Shown here piece by piece: positions 8,439-16,547 of a stretch of 56,304 nucleotides of DNA. How positions within the stretch are numbered: position 1 is the stretch's first letter; each line of letters begins with the position of its first letter. Source of the DNA: an uncultured Flavobacteriaceae bacterium (GTDB lineage Bacteria; Bacteroidota; Bacteroidia; Flavobacteriales; Flavobacteriaceae). A model generated the notes under the pieces. The model saw nothing but the letters and a program-made list of their open reading frames with translations, was not told the origin of the DNA and searched no databases. The stretch is from contig CAJQNO010000043.1 in assembly GCA_905479745.1 (NCBI GenBank), forward strand, positions 1-56,304, given 5' to 3'. The translations under genes were made by a program, and so were the position numbers.

Positions 8439-9541
8439 AGCGGTTCGTTGGTTTTGTTCGAAAGGAGTTCTACCATATCTACCGAGATAAGCGCTCACTT
8501 TTTATCTTGTTTGGAATGCCAATAGTCCAAATTTTGTTATTTGGATTCGCCATTAGTAATGAAATCAACAATGTTGATATTGCCATATTAGATCAGGCGA
8601 ATGATGTTACTTCGAAAGAAATTATAAATAAAATTGCAGCCTCCAAGCATTTTAGTGTAGTGGATGTCATTCACCAGGAGTCGTCCATAGAAAATATCTT
8701 TAAAAAAGGTAAAGTAAAAGCAGTTCTACAGTTTGAAAACAACTTTGGAAACAATCTTGTAAAAGAGAATAATGCCAGTGTGCAAATACTTACCGATGCG
8801 ACCGACCCAAATATGGCAAGTGCCATAAGTAATTATATAGCTTCAATTCTTCAAAACTATCAGCAAGAATCAAATAAAAATGTTTCCATAGACTACCAGA
8901 TCGTAGCGCGAAGCAGAATGGTTTATAATTCTGAATTGAAAAGCGTTTACATGTTTGTTCCGGGAGTTATGACCGTAATTTTAATGTTGGTATCGGCTAT
9001 GATGACCTCAATATCCATTACTCGTGAAAAAGAACAAGGGACAATGGAAATCTTGCTGGTTTCACCTCTAAAACCATTTCAGGTTATTATTGGCAAAGTG
9101 TTTCCGTATATTTTTCTCTCGGTTATCAATGCAATTATCATTGTGTTATTGAGCATCTTCGTTTTTAATGTACCAGTTGAGGGAAGTATATTTTTACTGG
9201 CGATTGAAAGTGTATTGTTTATCATCACATCTTTAGCTTTAGGCATTTTAATTTCAACTATTTCGGCAACGCAACAAACAGCAATGATGATCTCCTTAAT
9301 GGGATTGATGCTGCCCACCATATTGCTTTCAGGCTTTATTTTTCCTATAAGCAGCATGCCCGTACCACTTCAGGTAATTAGCAATATCATTCCTGCGAAA
9401 TGGTTTATCATAATTGTAAAAGGAATTATGCTGAAAGGTATCGGGATAGGTTACATATTAAAAGAAACCTTAATACTCTTTATAATGACCTTACTATTCA
9501 TTGGAATAAGTGTGAAGAAATATAAAATCAGACTCGAATAA
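8435..9541 (+). CDS. ABC-2 type permease, YbhS/R-like
   Basis: A 368-residue inner-membrane permease. One N-terminal helix (SLFILFGMPIVQILLFGFAI) is followed by a large extracytoplasmic domain of about 140 residues, then five C-terminal helices. The conserved cytoplasmic segment after the second helix (TSISITREKEQGTMEILLVS) is the hallmark of ABC-2 exporters. It forms a heterodimer with the next gene, judging by the tandem arrangement and similar length. Substrates of such pumps include cationic drugs; here the substrate is unknown. Confidence 0.9.
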   Translation: MKRFVGFVRKEFYHIYRDKRSLFILFGMPIVQILLFGFAISNEINNVDIAILDQANDVTSKEIINKIAASKHFSVVDVIHQESSIENIFKKGKVKAVLQFENNFGNNLVKENNASVQILTDATDPNMASAISNYIASILQNYQQESNKNVSIDYQIVARSRMVYNSELKSVYMFVPGVMTVILMLVSAMMTSISITREKEQGTMEILLVSPLKPFQVIIGKVFPYIFLSVINAIIIVLLSIFVFNVPVEGSIFLLAIESVLFIITSLALGILISTISATQQTAMMISLMGLMLPTILLSGFIFPISSMPVPLQVISNIIPAKWFIIIVKGIMLKGIGIGYILKETLILFIMTLLFIGISVKKYKIRLE

Positions 9542-9542
9542 G

Positions 9543-10664
9543 ATGCGAATTATACGCTACATCGTTAAAAAGGAATTTAAGCAGATCTTTCGAAATAAAG
9601 GAATGCTTCCTATCATTTTTATTTTGCCCGTCCTGCAATTGGTTATTTTATCCAATGCAGCCACTTACGAAATAAAGAATATAATGGTTGGCTATGTTGA
9701 TGCAGATAACAGTAGTTCATCCAGAGGATTGGTTGAGCGATTTGACGCTTCAACCTATTTTTATGTAACAAATAAGTTTGCTTCCGAAAAAGAAGCTTCC
9801 GAAGCCATGCAGGGAGGCTCCATCGATGCATATATTAATATACCAACAAACTTTGAACGCGATTTACAAAAAGACAAGATAAACGAAGTAGGTGTATTTA
9901 TTGATGCTATCGATGGTTCAGCAGCCGGCGTAATAAATGTATATATCAGCCAGATAATTAAGAGTTATAATAAAAATATTAGGTTGGATCTGATACAGGT
10001 TTCCGATGGTGTTCAAAAAACAAACAACATAGACAGCATACCACTTTTTTGGTATAACAACACCTTGAACTATAAAACTTTTATGGTACCTGGTATTTTA
10101 GTGCTGCTCGTAACAATGATTACGCTGTTCTTATCCGGTATGAATATCGTTAGAGAAAAAGAAATTGGCACCCTCGAGCAAATCAATGTAACTCCTATAA
10201 AAAAACATCATTTCATAATAGGTAAACTATTCCCGTTCTGGGTATTGGGGATGGGGTTACTAACCATAGGATTAATACTTGCCAAAGTTATCTTTAACAC
10301 ACCTATGATAGGTAATCTAGGATTGCTATATGCGTATACTTCGGTTTATATTTTAGTGATTTTAGGAATGGGACTTTTTATCTCGAACTTTACCGAAACG
10401 CAGCAACAGGCGATGTTTATTGCCTGGTTCTTTATCGTGATATTTATATTGATGAGTGGTTTATTCACTCCTATTGAAAGTATGCCGAAATGGGCACAAA
10501 TACTTACAGAATTTAATCCCATAAAATATTTTGTCGAAATCATCCGAATGGTGATGCTTAAAGGATCGGGTTTTACGGATATATTCCCACTAGCCATCAA
10601 AACTTTAGCCTATGCTATCGTGATGAATGGTTTGGCCGTATGGAGCTATAAAAAAACAACTTAA
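9543..10664 (+). CDS. ABC-2 type permease, second subunit
   Basis: A 373-residue partner of the preceding permease with the same plan: one N-terminal helix (MLPIIFILPVLQLVIL), an extracytoplasmic domain (about residues 40-175), and a C-terminal helical bundle with the ABC-2 cytoplasmic segment (MNIVREKEIGTLEQINV). It starts one base after the previous stop and ends one base before the LOG gene start. It completes a TolC/adaptor/2xATPase/2xpermease exporter. Confidence 0.9.
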   Translation: MRIIRYIVKKEFKQIFRNKGMLPIIFILPVLQLVILSNAATYEIKNIMVGYVDADNSSSSRGLVERFDASTYFYVTNKFASEKEASEAMQGGSIDAYINIPTNFERDLQKDKINEVGVFIDAIDGSAAGVINVYISQIIKSYNKNIRLDLIQVSDGVQKTNNIDSIPLFWYNNTLNYKTFMVPGILVLLVTMITLFLSGMNIVREKEIGTLEQINVTPIKKHHFIIGKLFPFWVLGMGLLTIGLILAKVIFNTPMIGNLGLLYAYTSVYILVILGMGLFISNFTETQQQAMFIAWFFIVIFILMSGLFTPIESMPKWAQILTEFNPIKYFVEIIRMVMLKGSGFTDIFPLAIKTLAYAIVMNGLAVWSYKKTT

Positions 10665-10665
10665 A

Positions 10666-11409
10666 ATGAATCGCAAAATCAGAAATAAGAACAAATTGGT
10701 CACCAACGAATCACAATTCATCAGAGGTCCATTGTCTCGGATAAAAGAATTGAGTTTTGCCTTTAAAGTTTTTATAAATTTTATCAAGGCCTTCAGGATC
10801 ATGCACTTCGTTGGCCCTTGTGTAACGGTATTTGGTTCGGCACGTTTTACGCACGAGTCGCAACATTATCAAAATGCTGAAAAGATTGGAGCCGAACTAT
10901 CTAAAATGGGATTTACAGTAATGACGGGTGGTGGACCGGGAATCATGGAAGCTGCCAATAAAGGAGCCTACGAATCCGGTGGTTATTCGGTGGGCTGTAA
11001 TATAGTGTTGCCATTTGAGCAGAAACCAAATCCTTACCTGCACAAATGGATTGATATCCCATACTTTTTCTTGCGAAAGGTAATATTGGTAAAATACTCG
11101 TATGCTTTCGTGGTGATGCCAGGGGGCATTGGTACACTTGATGAATTATTTGAAGCGCTTACGCTTATTCAAACCGGGATCATTAAAAACTTTCCGGTAG
11201 TTATATTCGATTCAGAATACCATAAAGAATTGTGTGAACATATCCAATTAATGGCAGAGCGGGAAAGTATAAGTAAGGCAGACATGAAATTATTGTACGT
11301 GACAGATTCGATAAACGACCTGGTAAAACATATAGATACATATGCTGTTCAAGAATTCGGGTTAATTAAAAAAGCATCTAAACCAAAATGGTGGTTAAGA
11401 GAAAAATAA
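10666..11409 (+). CDS. LOG-family (TIGR00730-like) Rossmann-fold protein
   Basis: A 247-residue member of the family long misnamed lysine decarboxylase, whose characterised members are cytokinin-type nucleoside 5'-monophosphate phosphoribohydrolases. The diagnostic motifs are present: an MTGGGPGIMEAANKGA loop and PGGIGTLDELFEALTLIQ (PGGxGTxxE). An N-terminal extension of about 50 basic residues precedes the Rossmann core (GPCVTVFGSARF). The ATG at 10666 was chosen because upstream in-frame codons overlap the permease gene. Its place directly behind the exporter genes suggests co-transcription; the physiological substrate is unknown. Confidence 0.88.
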   Translation: MNRKIRNKNKLVTNESQFIRGPLSRIKELSFAFKVFINFIKAFRIMHFVGPCVTVFGSARFTHESQHYQNAEKIGAELSKMGFTVMTGGGPGIMEAANKGAYESGGYSVGCNIVLPFEQKPNPYLHKWIDIPYFFLRKVILVKYSYAFVVMPGGIGTLDELFEALTLIQTGIIKNFPVVIFDSEYHKELCEHIQLMAERESISKADMKLLYVTDSINDLVKHIDTYAVQEFGLIKKASKPKWWLREK

Positions 11410-11801
11410 TTTCAGTGATCATTAAAAGAAATGTTAGGATCGTTACCGCCGTCTTTTTGATGGTCTTTGGAATCTTAACCCTGATTTTAAGCAGTTCGAT
11501 ACTTTTCGATTGGTTTGGTTTAAGAGCAAAGGAGGGGAACTATGTGCAATTTATAGTGGGGACAAATTTATTATGTGCTCTCTTGTATCTGGCCGCTGCA
11601 TTTGGCCTTGTAGTAAAAAAGAGATGGGCTTATAAATTATTGTGGATAGCCTTAATACTATTAGTTGTTGGAATCATTGGATTGATCGTTCATATATATG
11701 TAGGAAACCTCTATGAAACTAAAACGGTTGGGGCCTTGATTTTTAGAATTTTGCTCACTATCGGGTTCTTGATTTTGGCTAAAAAATCAATAAGCCAATG
11801 A
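11388..11801 (+). CDS. Small four-helix membrane protein, unknown
   Basis: A 137-residue protein with four predicted transmembrane segments (ITAVFLMVFGILTLILSSSI-like start, FIVGTNLLCALLYLAAAFG, LLWIALILLVVGIIGLIVH, GALIFRILLTIGFLILA). It overlaps the end of the LOG gene by 22 bases; a later start (for example GTG near 11415) would remove much of the overlap and keep all helices. It overlaps the DUF2141 gene by 4. I do not recognise a named family. Confidence 0.7.
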   Translation: MVVKRKIISVIIKRNVRIVTAVFLMVFGILTLILSSSILFDWFGLRAKEGNYVQFIVGTNLLCALLYLAAAFGLVVKKRWAYKLLWIALILLVVGIIGLIVHIYVGNLYETKTVGALIFRILLTIGFLILAKKSISQ

Positions 11802-12241
11802 GACTTTTAATGGTCACACTTTTGGGATATTGGGCAGCAATTACAGCACCCAATACCATTAATTACCACTCGCTAACGATAGTCGTGGAAAATTTAAAAA
11901 ACTCTGATGGCAGCCTGATTTTTACCTTATATAATAAGGATGGAACAATTCCAGACGAAAAATTTCAAGCATATTATAAAAAAGCCGAAGTAGAAATAAA
12001 ATCAAAGCGCGCTCGGTTCACCTTTAATCAAATTCCGGGAGGAACGTACGCCATAGCCATTTTGCACGACGAAAATAACAATGGCAAAATAGATAAAAAG
12101 TTTATGCTTCCTTTACCCAAGGAGGGTGTTGGTTTTTCTAATTATACTGATTTTGGATTGTCCAACAGACCAAACTTTAAAGGTGCAAGTTTCACTTTAG
12201 ATAGCGACAAGACAATGGTAATTAAAGTCATTTATAAATAG
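11798..12241 (+). CDS. DUF2141-family secreted protein
   Basis: A 147-residue protein with a short signal-like N-terminus (MRLLMVTLLGYWAAI) and a single beta-sandwich domain of the DUF2141 type. The typical segments are LTIVVENLKNSDGSLIFTLY, IPGGTYAIAILHDENNNGKI (including the Asp/Asn-rich loop) and PLPKEGVGFSNY. It is likely periplasmic or attached to the outer membrane. The function of the family is unknown; the Asp/Asn loop could bind calcium. It lies 2 bases before a phospholipase-like outer-membrane gene. Confidence 0.82.
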   Translation: MRLLMVTLLGYWAAITAPNTINYHSLTIVVENLKNSDGSLIFTLYNKDGTIPDEKFQAYYKKAEVEIKSKRARFTFNQIPGGTYAIAILHDENNNGKIDKKFMLPLPKEGVGFSNYTDFGLSNRPNFKGASFTLDSDKTMVIKVIYK

Positions 12242-12243
12242 CA

Positions 12244-13140
12244 ATGAAACCCAGGTATTTCATATTGGTTTTAATTTTCAATTTAAATTTTTTGGCGTTG
12301 GCCCAAAATCCTAACGACACTATTCCGGAAGTGACTCTATCTAAAGTAGCCCTTATTAATCAGACCGACAGCTACATAACTTTTCCCACAGATGTTGGGA
12401 ACCTTGAACCCTTGATGTTTGAGGCAAACATAAACCCCTCATTTATTATTAGAAAGCGACAGGATTCTAAACTTATGGCTGTTTTAACTCCCCAAATTAT
12501 AATAAGGATGTATAATGAGGATTCTTATCCTGTTAGAACACCAAGTTATATTCCTCAAATCTCTTTTTATTATTTAGCACATCAAGAAGCATTGAACACG
12601 ACTTTTTCCATTTTTGGAAAACTAGCACATCATTCCAACGGCCAGGATGGTACTTTCTTTAACGAGGACGGGACAATTAATACAATGTCGGGAAATTTTG
12701 CTACCAATTATTTCGAATTAGGGGCTTTAAAATCTGCTTACAGCAGTAACCTCAAAGCGTTAAAAGTCTTTAAAAGCTCTGTCGAAATACATCCAAAAAG
12801 CTGGATGCTTGAAGAACTTAAAGGTTCATTTAGCGGAGTTCGCTGGCATAATTCGTTTACTGCCTTTAAAATACCAGTTGGTAGAAGTAGCAATAACAAT
12901 AGGCCTCATTTTTCACTAAAATTGGAAGCCGTACTTATGCTGGATCAATACAATAACCTGGATGTTTTTGATGCAGACCGGATAAATGGCGGATTAACTT
13001 TCTATTATCATCCCATGTTCTTAGAGGATATTGGATTGTTCGTTCAATTATATCACGGTTTCGATTACTACAATATCTATTTTCAGCATCAACTGGACGT
13101 AATACGATTTGGGATTATGACCGAAATTTTACGTTTTTAA
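12244..13140 (+). CDS. Outer-membrane phospholipase A1-like barrel
   Basis: A 298-residue protein with a signal peptide ending LALAQN and a barrel-like body rich in aromatic residues, ending in Phe as barrels often do (EILRF). The segment KLAHHSNGQDG carries His-x-Ser-Asn-Gly, the arrangement of the catalytic His and Ser in outer-membrane phospholipase A (OMPLA), and an Asn about 25 residues later (FATNYFELG) could be the third catalytic residue. Family assignment rests on this motif and topology, not on full alignment. If correct it would hydrolyse phospholipids in the outer leaflet. It lies within the long efflux operon. Confidence 0.6.
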   Translation: MKPRYFILVLIFNLNFLALAQNPNDTIPEVTLSKVALINQTDSYITFPTDVGNLEPLMFEANINPSFIIRKRQDSKLMAVLTPQIIIRMYNEDSYPVRTPSYIPQISFYYLAHQEALNTTFSIFGKLAHHSNGQDGTFFNEDGTINTMSGNFATNYFELGALKSAYSSNLKALKVFKSSVEIHPKSWMLEELKGSFSGVRWHNSFTAFKIPVGRSSNNNRPHFSLKLEAVLMLDQYNNLDVFDADRINGGLTFYYHPMFLEDIGLFVQLYHGFDYYNIYFQHQLDVIRFGIMTEILRF

Positions 13141-13152
13141 AATACTTCGTCT

Positions 13153-14025
13153 ATGAAGCATAATCAAAAAATAGTAGCTAAAAATTCGGAAGAAAAAGAA
13201 TTTTTTTCCGAAGAAAAATTAAGAGCATCTTTACACTCTTGCGGTGCAACAAACAAGCAGGCTGATCTAATAATTAAACAGCTAAACCCCCAGATCTACA
13301 ATGGTATATCAACCGACGAAATATATAAAAAGGCATTTTTAATTTTAAAGAAAATCGATCGTTCTTTTGCCTCCAGATATAGCCTAAAGCGAGCCCTTTT
13401 TGCGCTAGGTCCAACTGGATATCCCTTCGAGCGCTTAATTGGAGCTTTATTGAGAGAAAAGGGCTATAAAACGGAAGTGGGAGTAGTTTTACAAGGAAAT
13501 TGTGTTACACACGAAATAGATGTACTGGCAGAAAAAGACGGTAACGTTTATGTTATAGAATGTAAGTTTCATTCAGATCCAAACACAACAAGTAACGTAA
13601 AAGTACCTTTATACATAAATTCCAGATTTTTAGACGTACAACACTATTGGAATAGCAGTTCAAACATAACTCGTTTAAAACAAGGGTGGTTAATTACCAA
13701 TACTCGTTTTACAAAAGATGCTATAGAATATGGAAATTGTATTGGACTTACACTTTTAAGCTGGGACTACCCTAAAGGAAACAGTATAAAAACAAACATA
13801 GACAATTACGGCCTTTATCCGGTTACGGCACTTACCACTTTATCAAAAAAAGAAAAACAACAATTAATTTCAACAGATATTATTTTGATAAAGGAACTTT
13901 ATACTAATCTGCATGTTTTACAAGGATTAAATATTTCAACCAAAAGGATACAGCAAACTAAAATTGAAATTGGCAAGCTGTTACATATTGACAATTTTAG
14001 CCATGAAACAATCAAAAAACAGTAA
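13153..14025 (+). CDS. ATP-cone plus Mrr-like restriction endonuclease fusion
   Basis: A 290-residue, two-domain protein. Residues about 5-85 form an ATP-cone-like nucleotide-binding domain (EKEFFSEEKLRASLHSCGA, YNGISTDEIYKKAFLILKK). Residues about 95-210 form an Mrr/PD-(D/E)xK nuclease domain: FERLIGALLREKGYKTEVG, then the catalytic core Asp (HEIDVLAEKDG) and ECKFH. ATP cones sense ATP or dATP in ribonucleotide reductases, so a nucleotide-gated DNase is plausible but inferred. It starts 12 bases after the phospholipase-like gene and overlaps the next gene by 23 bases, suggesting that the two act together. Confidence 0.8.
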   Translation: MKHNQKIVAKNSEEKEFFSEEKLRASLHSCGATNKQADLIIKQLNPQIYNGISTDEIYKKAFLILKKIDRSFASRYSLKRALFALGPTGYPFERLIGALLREKGYKTEVGVVLQGNCVTHEIDVLAEKDGNVYVIECKFHSDPNTTSNVKVPLYINSRFLDVQHYWNSSSNITRLKQGWLITNTRFTKDAIEYGNCIGLTLLSWDYPKGNSIKTNIDNYGLYPVTALTTLSKKEKQQLISTDIILIKELYTNLHVLQGLNISTKRIQQTKIEIGKLLHIDNFSHETIKKQ

Positions 14026-14551
14026 CGAAAAATTACAAAAGTACGACTCCCGGGGTGTACAAACATTATTCAGAACCGTAAGCAAAAACCATTATAATCT
14101 TTTAAAAATGGTGGACAACAAAGCAAGGATTGTGCTTACTGTTAATTCGATAATCACCTCTTTACTTTTTGGAATCCAATACTTGAATATGGAAGCTCAA
14201 ATAACCAAAAACAGTATATCTATAAAAATACTCGTAATATGTAGTATGCTGTCGATGATATTTGCCATTACCAGTATGTTACCCCATAGGTATTTTGGGA
14301 AGAGCTATAGAAAAAGCGGCTACAAGGGAACTCTTTATGCCGAAAACTTCTCCAATCAAAGTCTATCAGAATTTAAAAAAGAATTTGATAGAATTATGAA
14401 TACGGGCAAGGCCGTGTATGACGAATTAATTACAGACCTTTATTTTCTAGGAAAGACAATTGCCATAAAACATCGAATCTTATTGCTGTCAGTTATCAAA
14501 TTTATGCTGGGATTATTAACAACTATAATTATTTCTTTAACCACTATATAG
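14003..14551 (+). CDS. Pycsar-effector-like transmembrane protein (PycTM/DUF5706-like)
   Basis: A 182-residue membrane protein. The segment RGVQTLFRTVSKNHYNLLKM followed by DNKARIVLTVNSIITSLLFG matches the pattern I know from Pycsar-effector family proteins (DUF5706), in which a short helix-loop precedes two transmembrane helices. A second helix (ISIKILVICSMLSMIFAI) and a C-terminal one (IKFMLGLLTTIIISLTTI) follow. In Pycsar such proteins perforate the membrane after binding cCMP or cUMP. No cyclase gene lies next to it here; instead it is coupled to an ATP-cone nuclease. The ATG at 14003 keeps the conserved region and gives a 23-base overlap. Confidence 0.75.
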   Translation: MKQSKNSNEKLQKYDSRGVQTLFRTVSKNHYNLLKMVDNKARIVLTVNSIITSLLFGIQYLNMEAQITKNSISIKILVICSMLSMIFAITSMLPHRYFGKSYRKSGYKGTLYAENFSNQSLSEFKKEFDRIMNTGKAVYDELITDLYFLGKTIAIKHRILLLSVIKFMLGLLTTIIISLTTI

Positions 14552-14640
14552 ATGTTCGAAGTAAAGTTATCATATTCGACAAATGGGGGCTAATAATTGG
14601 AACCCTGATTTTGGTAGCAATGTAATGGACTAGATCGTTT

Positions 14641-14778
14641 TTATTCCTTTTTCTTTCTGAATAAAAATCCCAACGGCAACCAGATAAACAAAAAGAGAAA
14701 TTTTCCTGTGAGCAATCCAAAAACAGTTATAGCCGCCGCGATCACCATGATCCAGATTTTATAAGGGCCTAACTTCAT
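14641..14778 (-). CDS. 45-residue two-helix membrane protein
   Basis: A short frame reads MKLGPYKIWIMVIAAAITVF, then a Gly-Leu-Leu-Thr-Gly-Lys turn, a second hydrophobic run (FLFLFIWLPLGFLF) and a basic tail (RKKKE). It begins 26 bases downstream of the OmpA-lipoprotein stop on the same strand, so it may be the last gene of that transcript. The two helices and positive C-terminus look like a genuine small membrane protein; the family is unknown. Confidence 0.6.
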   Translation of the reverse strand: MKLGPYKIWIMVIAAAITVFGLLTGKFLFLFIWLPLGFLFRKKKE

Positions 14779-14804
14779 ACTTTTAACTGTGTTCTTGTAG
14801 ATCT

Positions 14805-16223
14805 CTATTCAATCACTCTCACCTCAACGCGTCTGTTAAGTGCTTTACCAGCATCGGTTTCGTTGCTTGCTACAGGGCTGTATTCTCCTTTGCCATCGGC
14901 CAAGATATAAGTGATGTCTATGCCCTCTTTTTTTAACCAGGATCTTACAGACTTCGCTCTTCGGCGGGAAAGGTCCTCGTTATAAGCCGCATCTCCTTCC
15001 GAATCGGTATGACCAATGATCTCGATCTTTATTTCTGCATTATTCCTTAGGAATCCTGCAAGTTCTTTTAAAACAGGCTCAGACCCGGCTTTTGGAATAT
15101 CCTTACCCGAATCGAATAATATGCCATACAGATTTACATAGCCTTTTTCCTTAATTTCATCACTTACGTAATTTTCGTTCTCGGCTTCTTTCTCTTTAAG
15201 GACCAGTGTTACTTGTTTATTCTCTTCACGCATTAATTCGGAGGCTTTACTGGTTTGCTGATAACCAGATTTATTTGCAGAGACAACAATCATACCTACG
15301 GGCACTTCATTCAATACGAAAGTACCATCTGCTGCTGTGAGTGTTTGAACTAGGCCATTGGCAGATACTAATACCCCTTCAAGGAGATTGCCCTGTTCAT
15401 CCTTAACGATTCCACGAATGCTGCCATTGCACTTATATTCGGAGGTAGGATTTATAAGTAATTGAATAAAATCGATAGCAAATCCATCGCCAGCGTCGTT
15501 AATAGGATCGTCAATACTGATATTGATTGAACCAGAAGTGAACAGTTCAAAATCTTCTGGCAACATACCCACCTGTACTAGTTTTCCTGTAGGGCCGGAT
15601 TGATTCAGGTTATTGATCACCGACTCAACGTAGGTAAGTCGCTTTTCATTGATGTGGAACTGGAAGGAACTACCAAAGACAGGAGATTGAAAATCATCCA
15701 GCATCATCTGTAAAACCACTTCTTTTATTTCAATTGCCGGAGGGTCATAATTCATTTCAATAGGAACCGGATCTGTATGTGCCCGAAGGGTATAGGAGGT
15801 ATATCCATCGCTACGTGCTCTTTTATAAGCACTAACCACCATGATGCGGTCGGTTCCTTCGTGATCTGTAGAGTCTACCTCCCACGGATATCGGTGTATC
15901 GATGTATTCTGTCCACAGAATGGATCGAAACCGGGGTCCCAGCCAAACCCTAAATTGTCCACATCACCAACGCGAACTTGTATGGCGGCTTTATCGCCTT
16001 CGGTAGTATAAAAATACTGATCGGATACTATTGTATCTGTTTCGCTCGTTTTTACAGTGTCATTTTCAATAATATTTTCTGTTTCGGAAACCACTTCCTC
16101 TTTTAGGGGAATCGTCTCCTCAGGTAGAACTTCCGGAGTTTTTTCTTCCGCATTTTTACATGAGAAATTAAGTGTAAAAAGAAATATGATGGCCCAGCTA
16201 TACAGTAAATACTTCATTATCAT
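14805..16223 (-). CDS. OmpA-family lipoprotein with carboxypeptidase-regulatory-like domain
   Basis: A 472-residue envelope protein. A lipoprotein signal ends at LNFSCKNAEE. An acidic Thr/Glu-rich stretch follows, then a domain of about 220 residues with no clear name, a carboxypeptidase regulatory-like beta-sandwich (about 275-345: IRGIVKDEQGNLLEGVLVSA) and a C-terminal OmpA peptidoglycan-binding domain (LFDSGKDIPKAGSEPVLKEL, IEIIGHTDSEGDAAYN, LNRRVEVRV). It probably tethers the outer membrane to peptidoglycan. If the island at 16321-35459 is removed, this gene lies directly downstream of mnmE on the same strand. Confidence 0.88.
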   Translation of the reverse strand: MIMKYLLYSWAIIFLFTLNFSCKNAEEKTPEVLPEETIPLKEEVVSETENIIENDTVKTSETDTIVSDQYFYTTEGDKAAIQVRVGDVDNLGFGWDPGFDPFCGQNTSIHRYPWEVDSTDHEGTDRIMVVSAYKRARSDGYTSYTLRAHTDPVPIEMNYDPPAIEIKEVVLQMMLDDFQSPVFGSSFQFHINEKRLTYVESVINNLNQSGPTGKLVQVGMLPEDFELFTSGSINISIDDPINDAGDGFAIDFIQLLINPTSEYKCNGSIRGIVKDEQGNLLEGVLVSANGLVQTLTAADGTFVLNEVPVGMIVVSANKSGYQQTSKASELMREENKQVTLVLKEKEAENENYVSDEIKEKGYVNLYGILFDSGKDIPKAGSEPVLKELAGFLRNNAEIKIEIIGHTDSEGDAAYNEDLSRRRAKSVRSWLKKEGIDITYILADGKGEYSPVASNETDAGKALNRRVEVRVIE

Positions 16224-16320
16224 TCGTTTATTCGAATTTAAGGATTTTACCTTTAATATCAGTGAGTTGAGTGTGATTCAATCAATACAATGAAAAGAAG
16301 TGAAGGAGGCACTGGGAATT

Positions 16321-16338
16321 TTACTTCCCAATACAAAA
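16321..16338 (-). repeat. att-like site, left end (copy of the mnmE 3' end)
   Basis: On the minus strand the 18 bases read TTTTGTATTGGGAAGTAA, which translate as Phe-Cys-Ile-Gly-Lys-stop, exactly the last residues of MnmE, with 14 of 18 bases shared with the real mnmE end. No MnmE coding sequence precedes it here. Direct repeats of a gene's 3' end at both island borders are the footprint of tyrosine-integrase insertion. As I recall, Salmonella island SGI1 uses the same gene end. Confidence 0.65.
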
Positions 16339-16375
16339 AGTAACAATATTTTATTTTACTGGGCTTGCAGACCTG

Positions 16376-16385
16376 TGAGACACAA
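16376..16385 (+). repeat. Integrase arm-type motif near the left end
   Basis: TGAGACACAA, identical to 35323-35332 near the right end. It is followed by CAAATGAGAAACAAAA, which resembles the CAAATGAAACCAAA motif at 35416-35429. It lies 38 bases inside the left att-like copy. Function as an integrase or excisionase site is inferred. Confidence 0.5.
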
Positions 16386-16547
16386 ATGAGAAACAAAACA
16401 AGATTTTTGCTTACTTCTTTACAATTATTGAAACAATATTAATAAATTTTATATCACTTGTTTTAAATTGATAAAGAATTATGTGCTTTTTATTTCGTCA
16501 AATATTAAAATAAATTTTTGTTATATTTCCAAAAACTTTGAAGGTGT

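Larger units (their letters stand above)
16224..16547. other. Intergenic region with island left end
   Basis: About 320 bases without a gene. It holds the att-like copy of the mnmE 3' end (16321-16338), a small inverted repeat GGGAA/TTCCC (16314-16329) overlapping it, and an integrase arm-like motif at 16376-16385. The rest is AT-rich and must include the promoter of the nickel-transporter gene; I could not fix its boxes with confidence. Confidence 0.7.

Noticed and set aside
10666-11409. Lysine decarboxylase
   Set aside because: The PGGxGTxxE motif belongs to LOG-type phosphoribohydrolases; the lysine decarboxylase name is a historical error for this family.
16314-16329. GGGAA/TTCCC hairpin at the left att copy as a terminator
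   Set aside because: Only a 5-bp stem, with no T-run on either side. It may be part of the att site geometry, but I cannot support a terminator.
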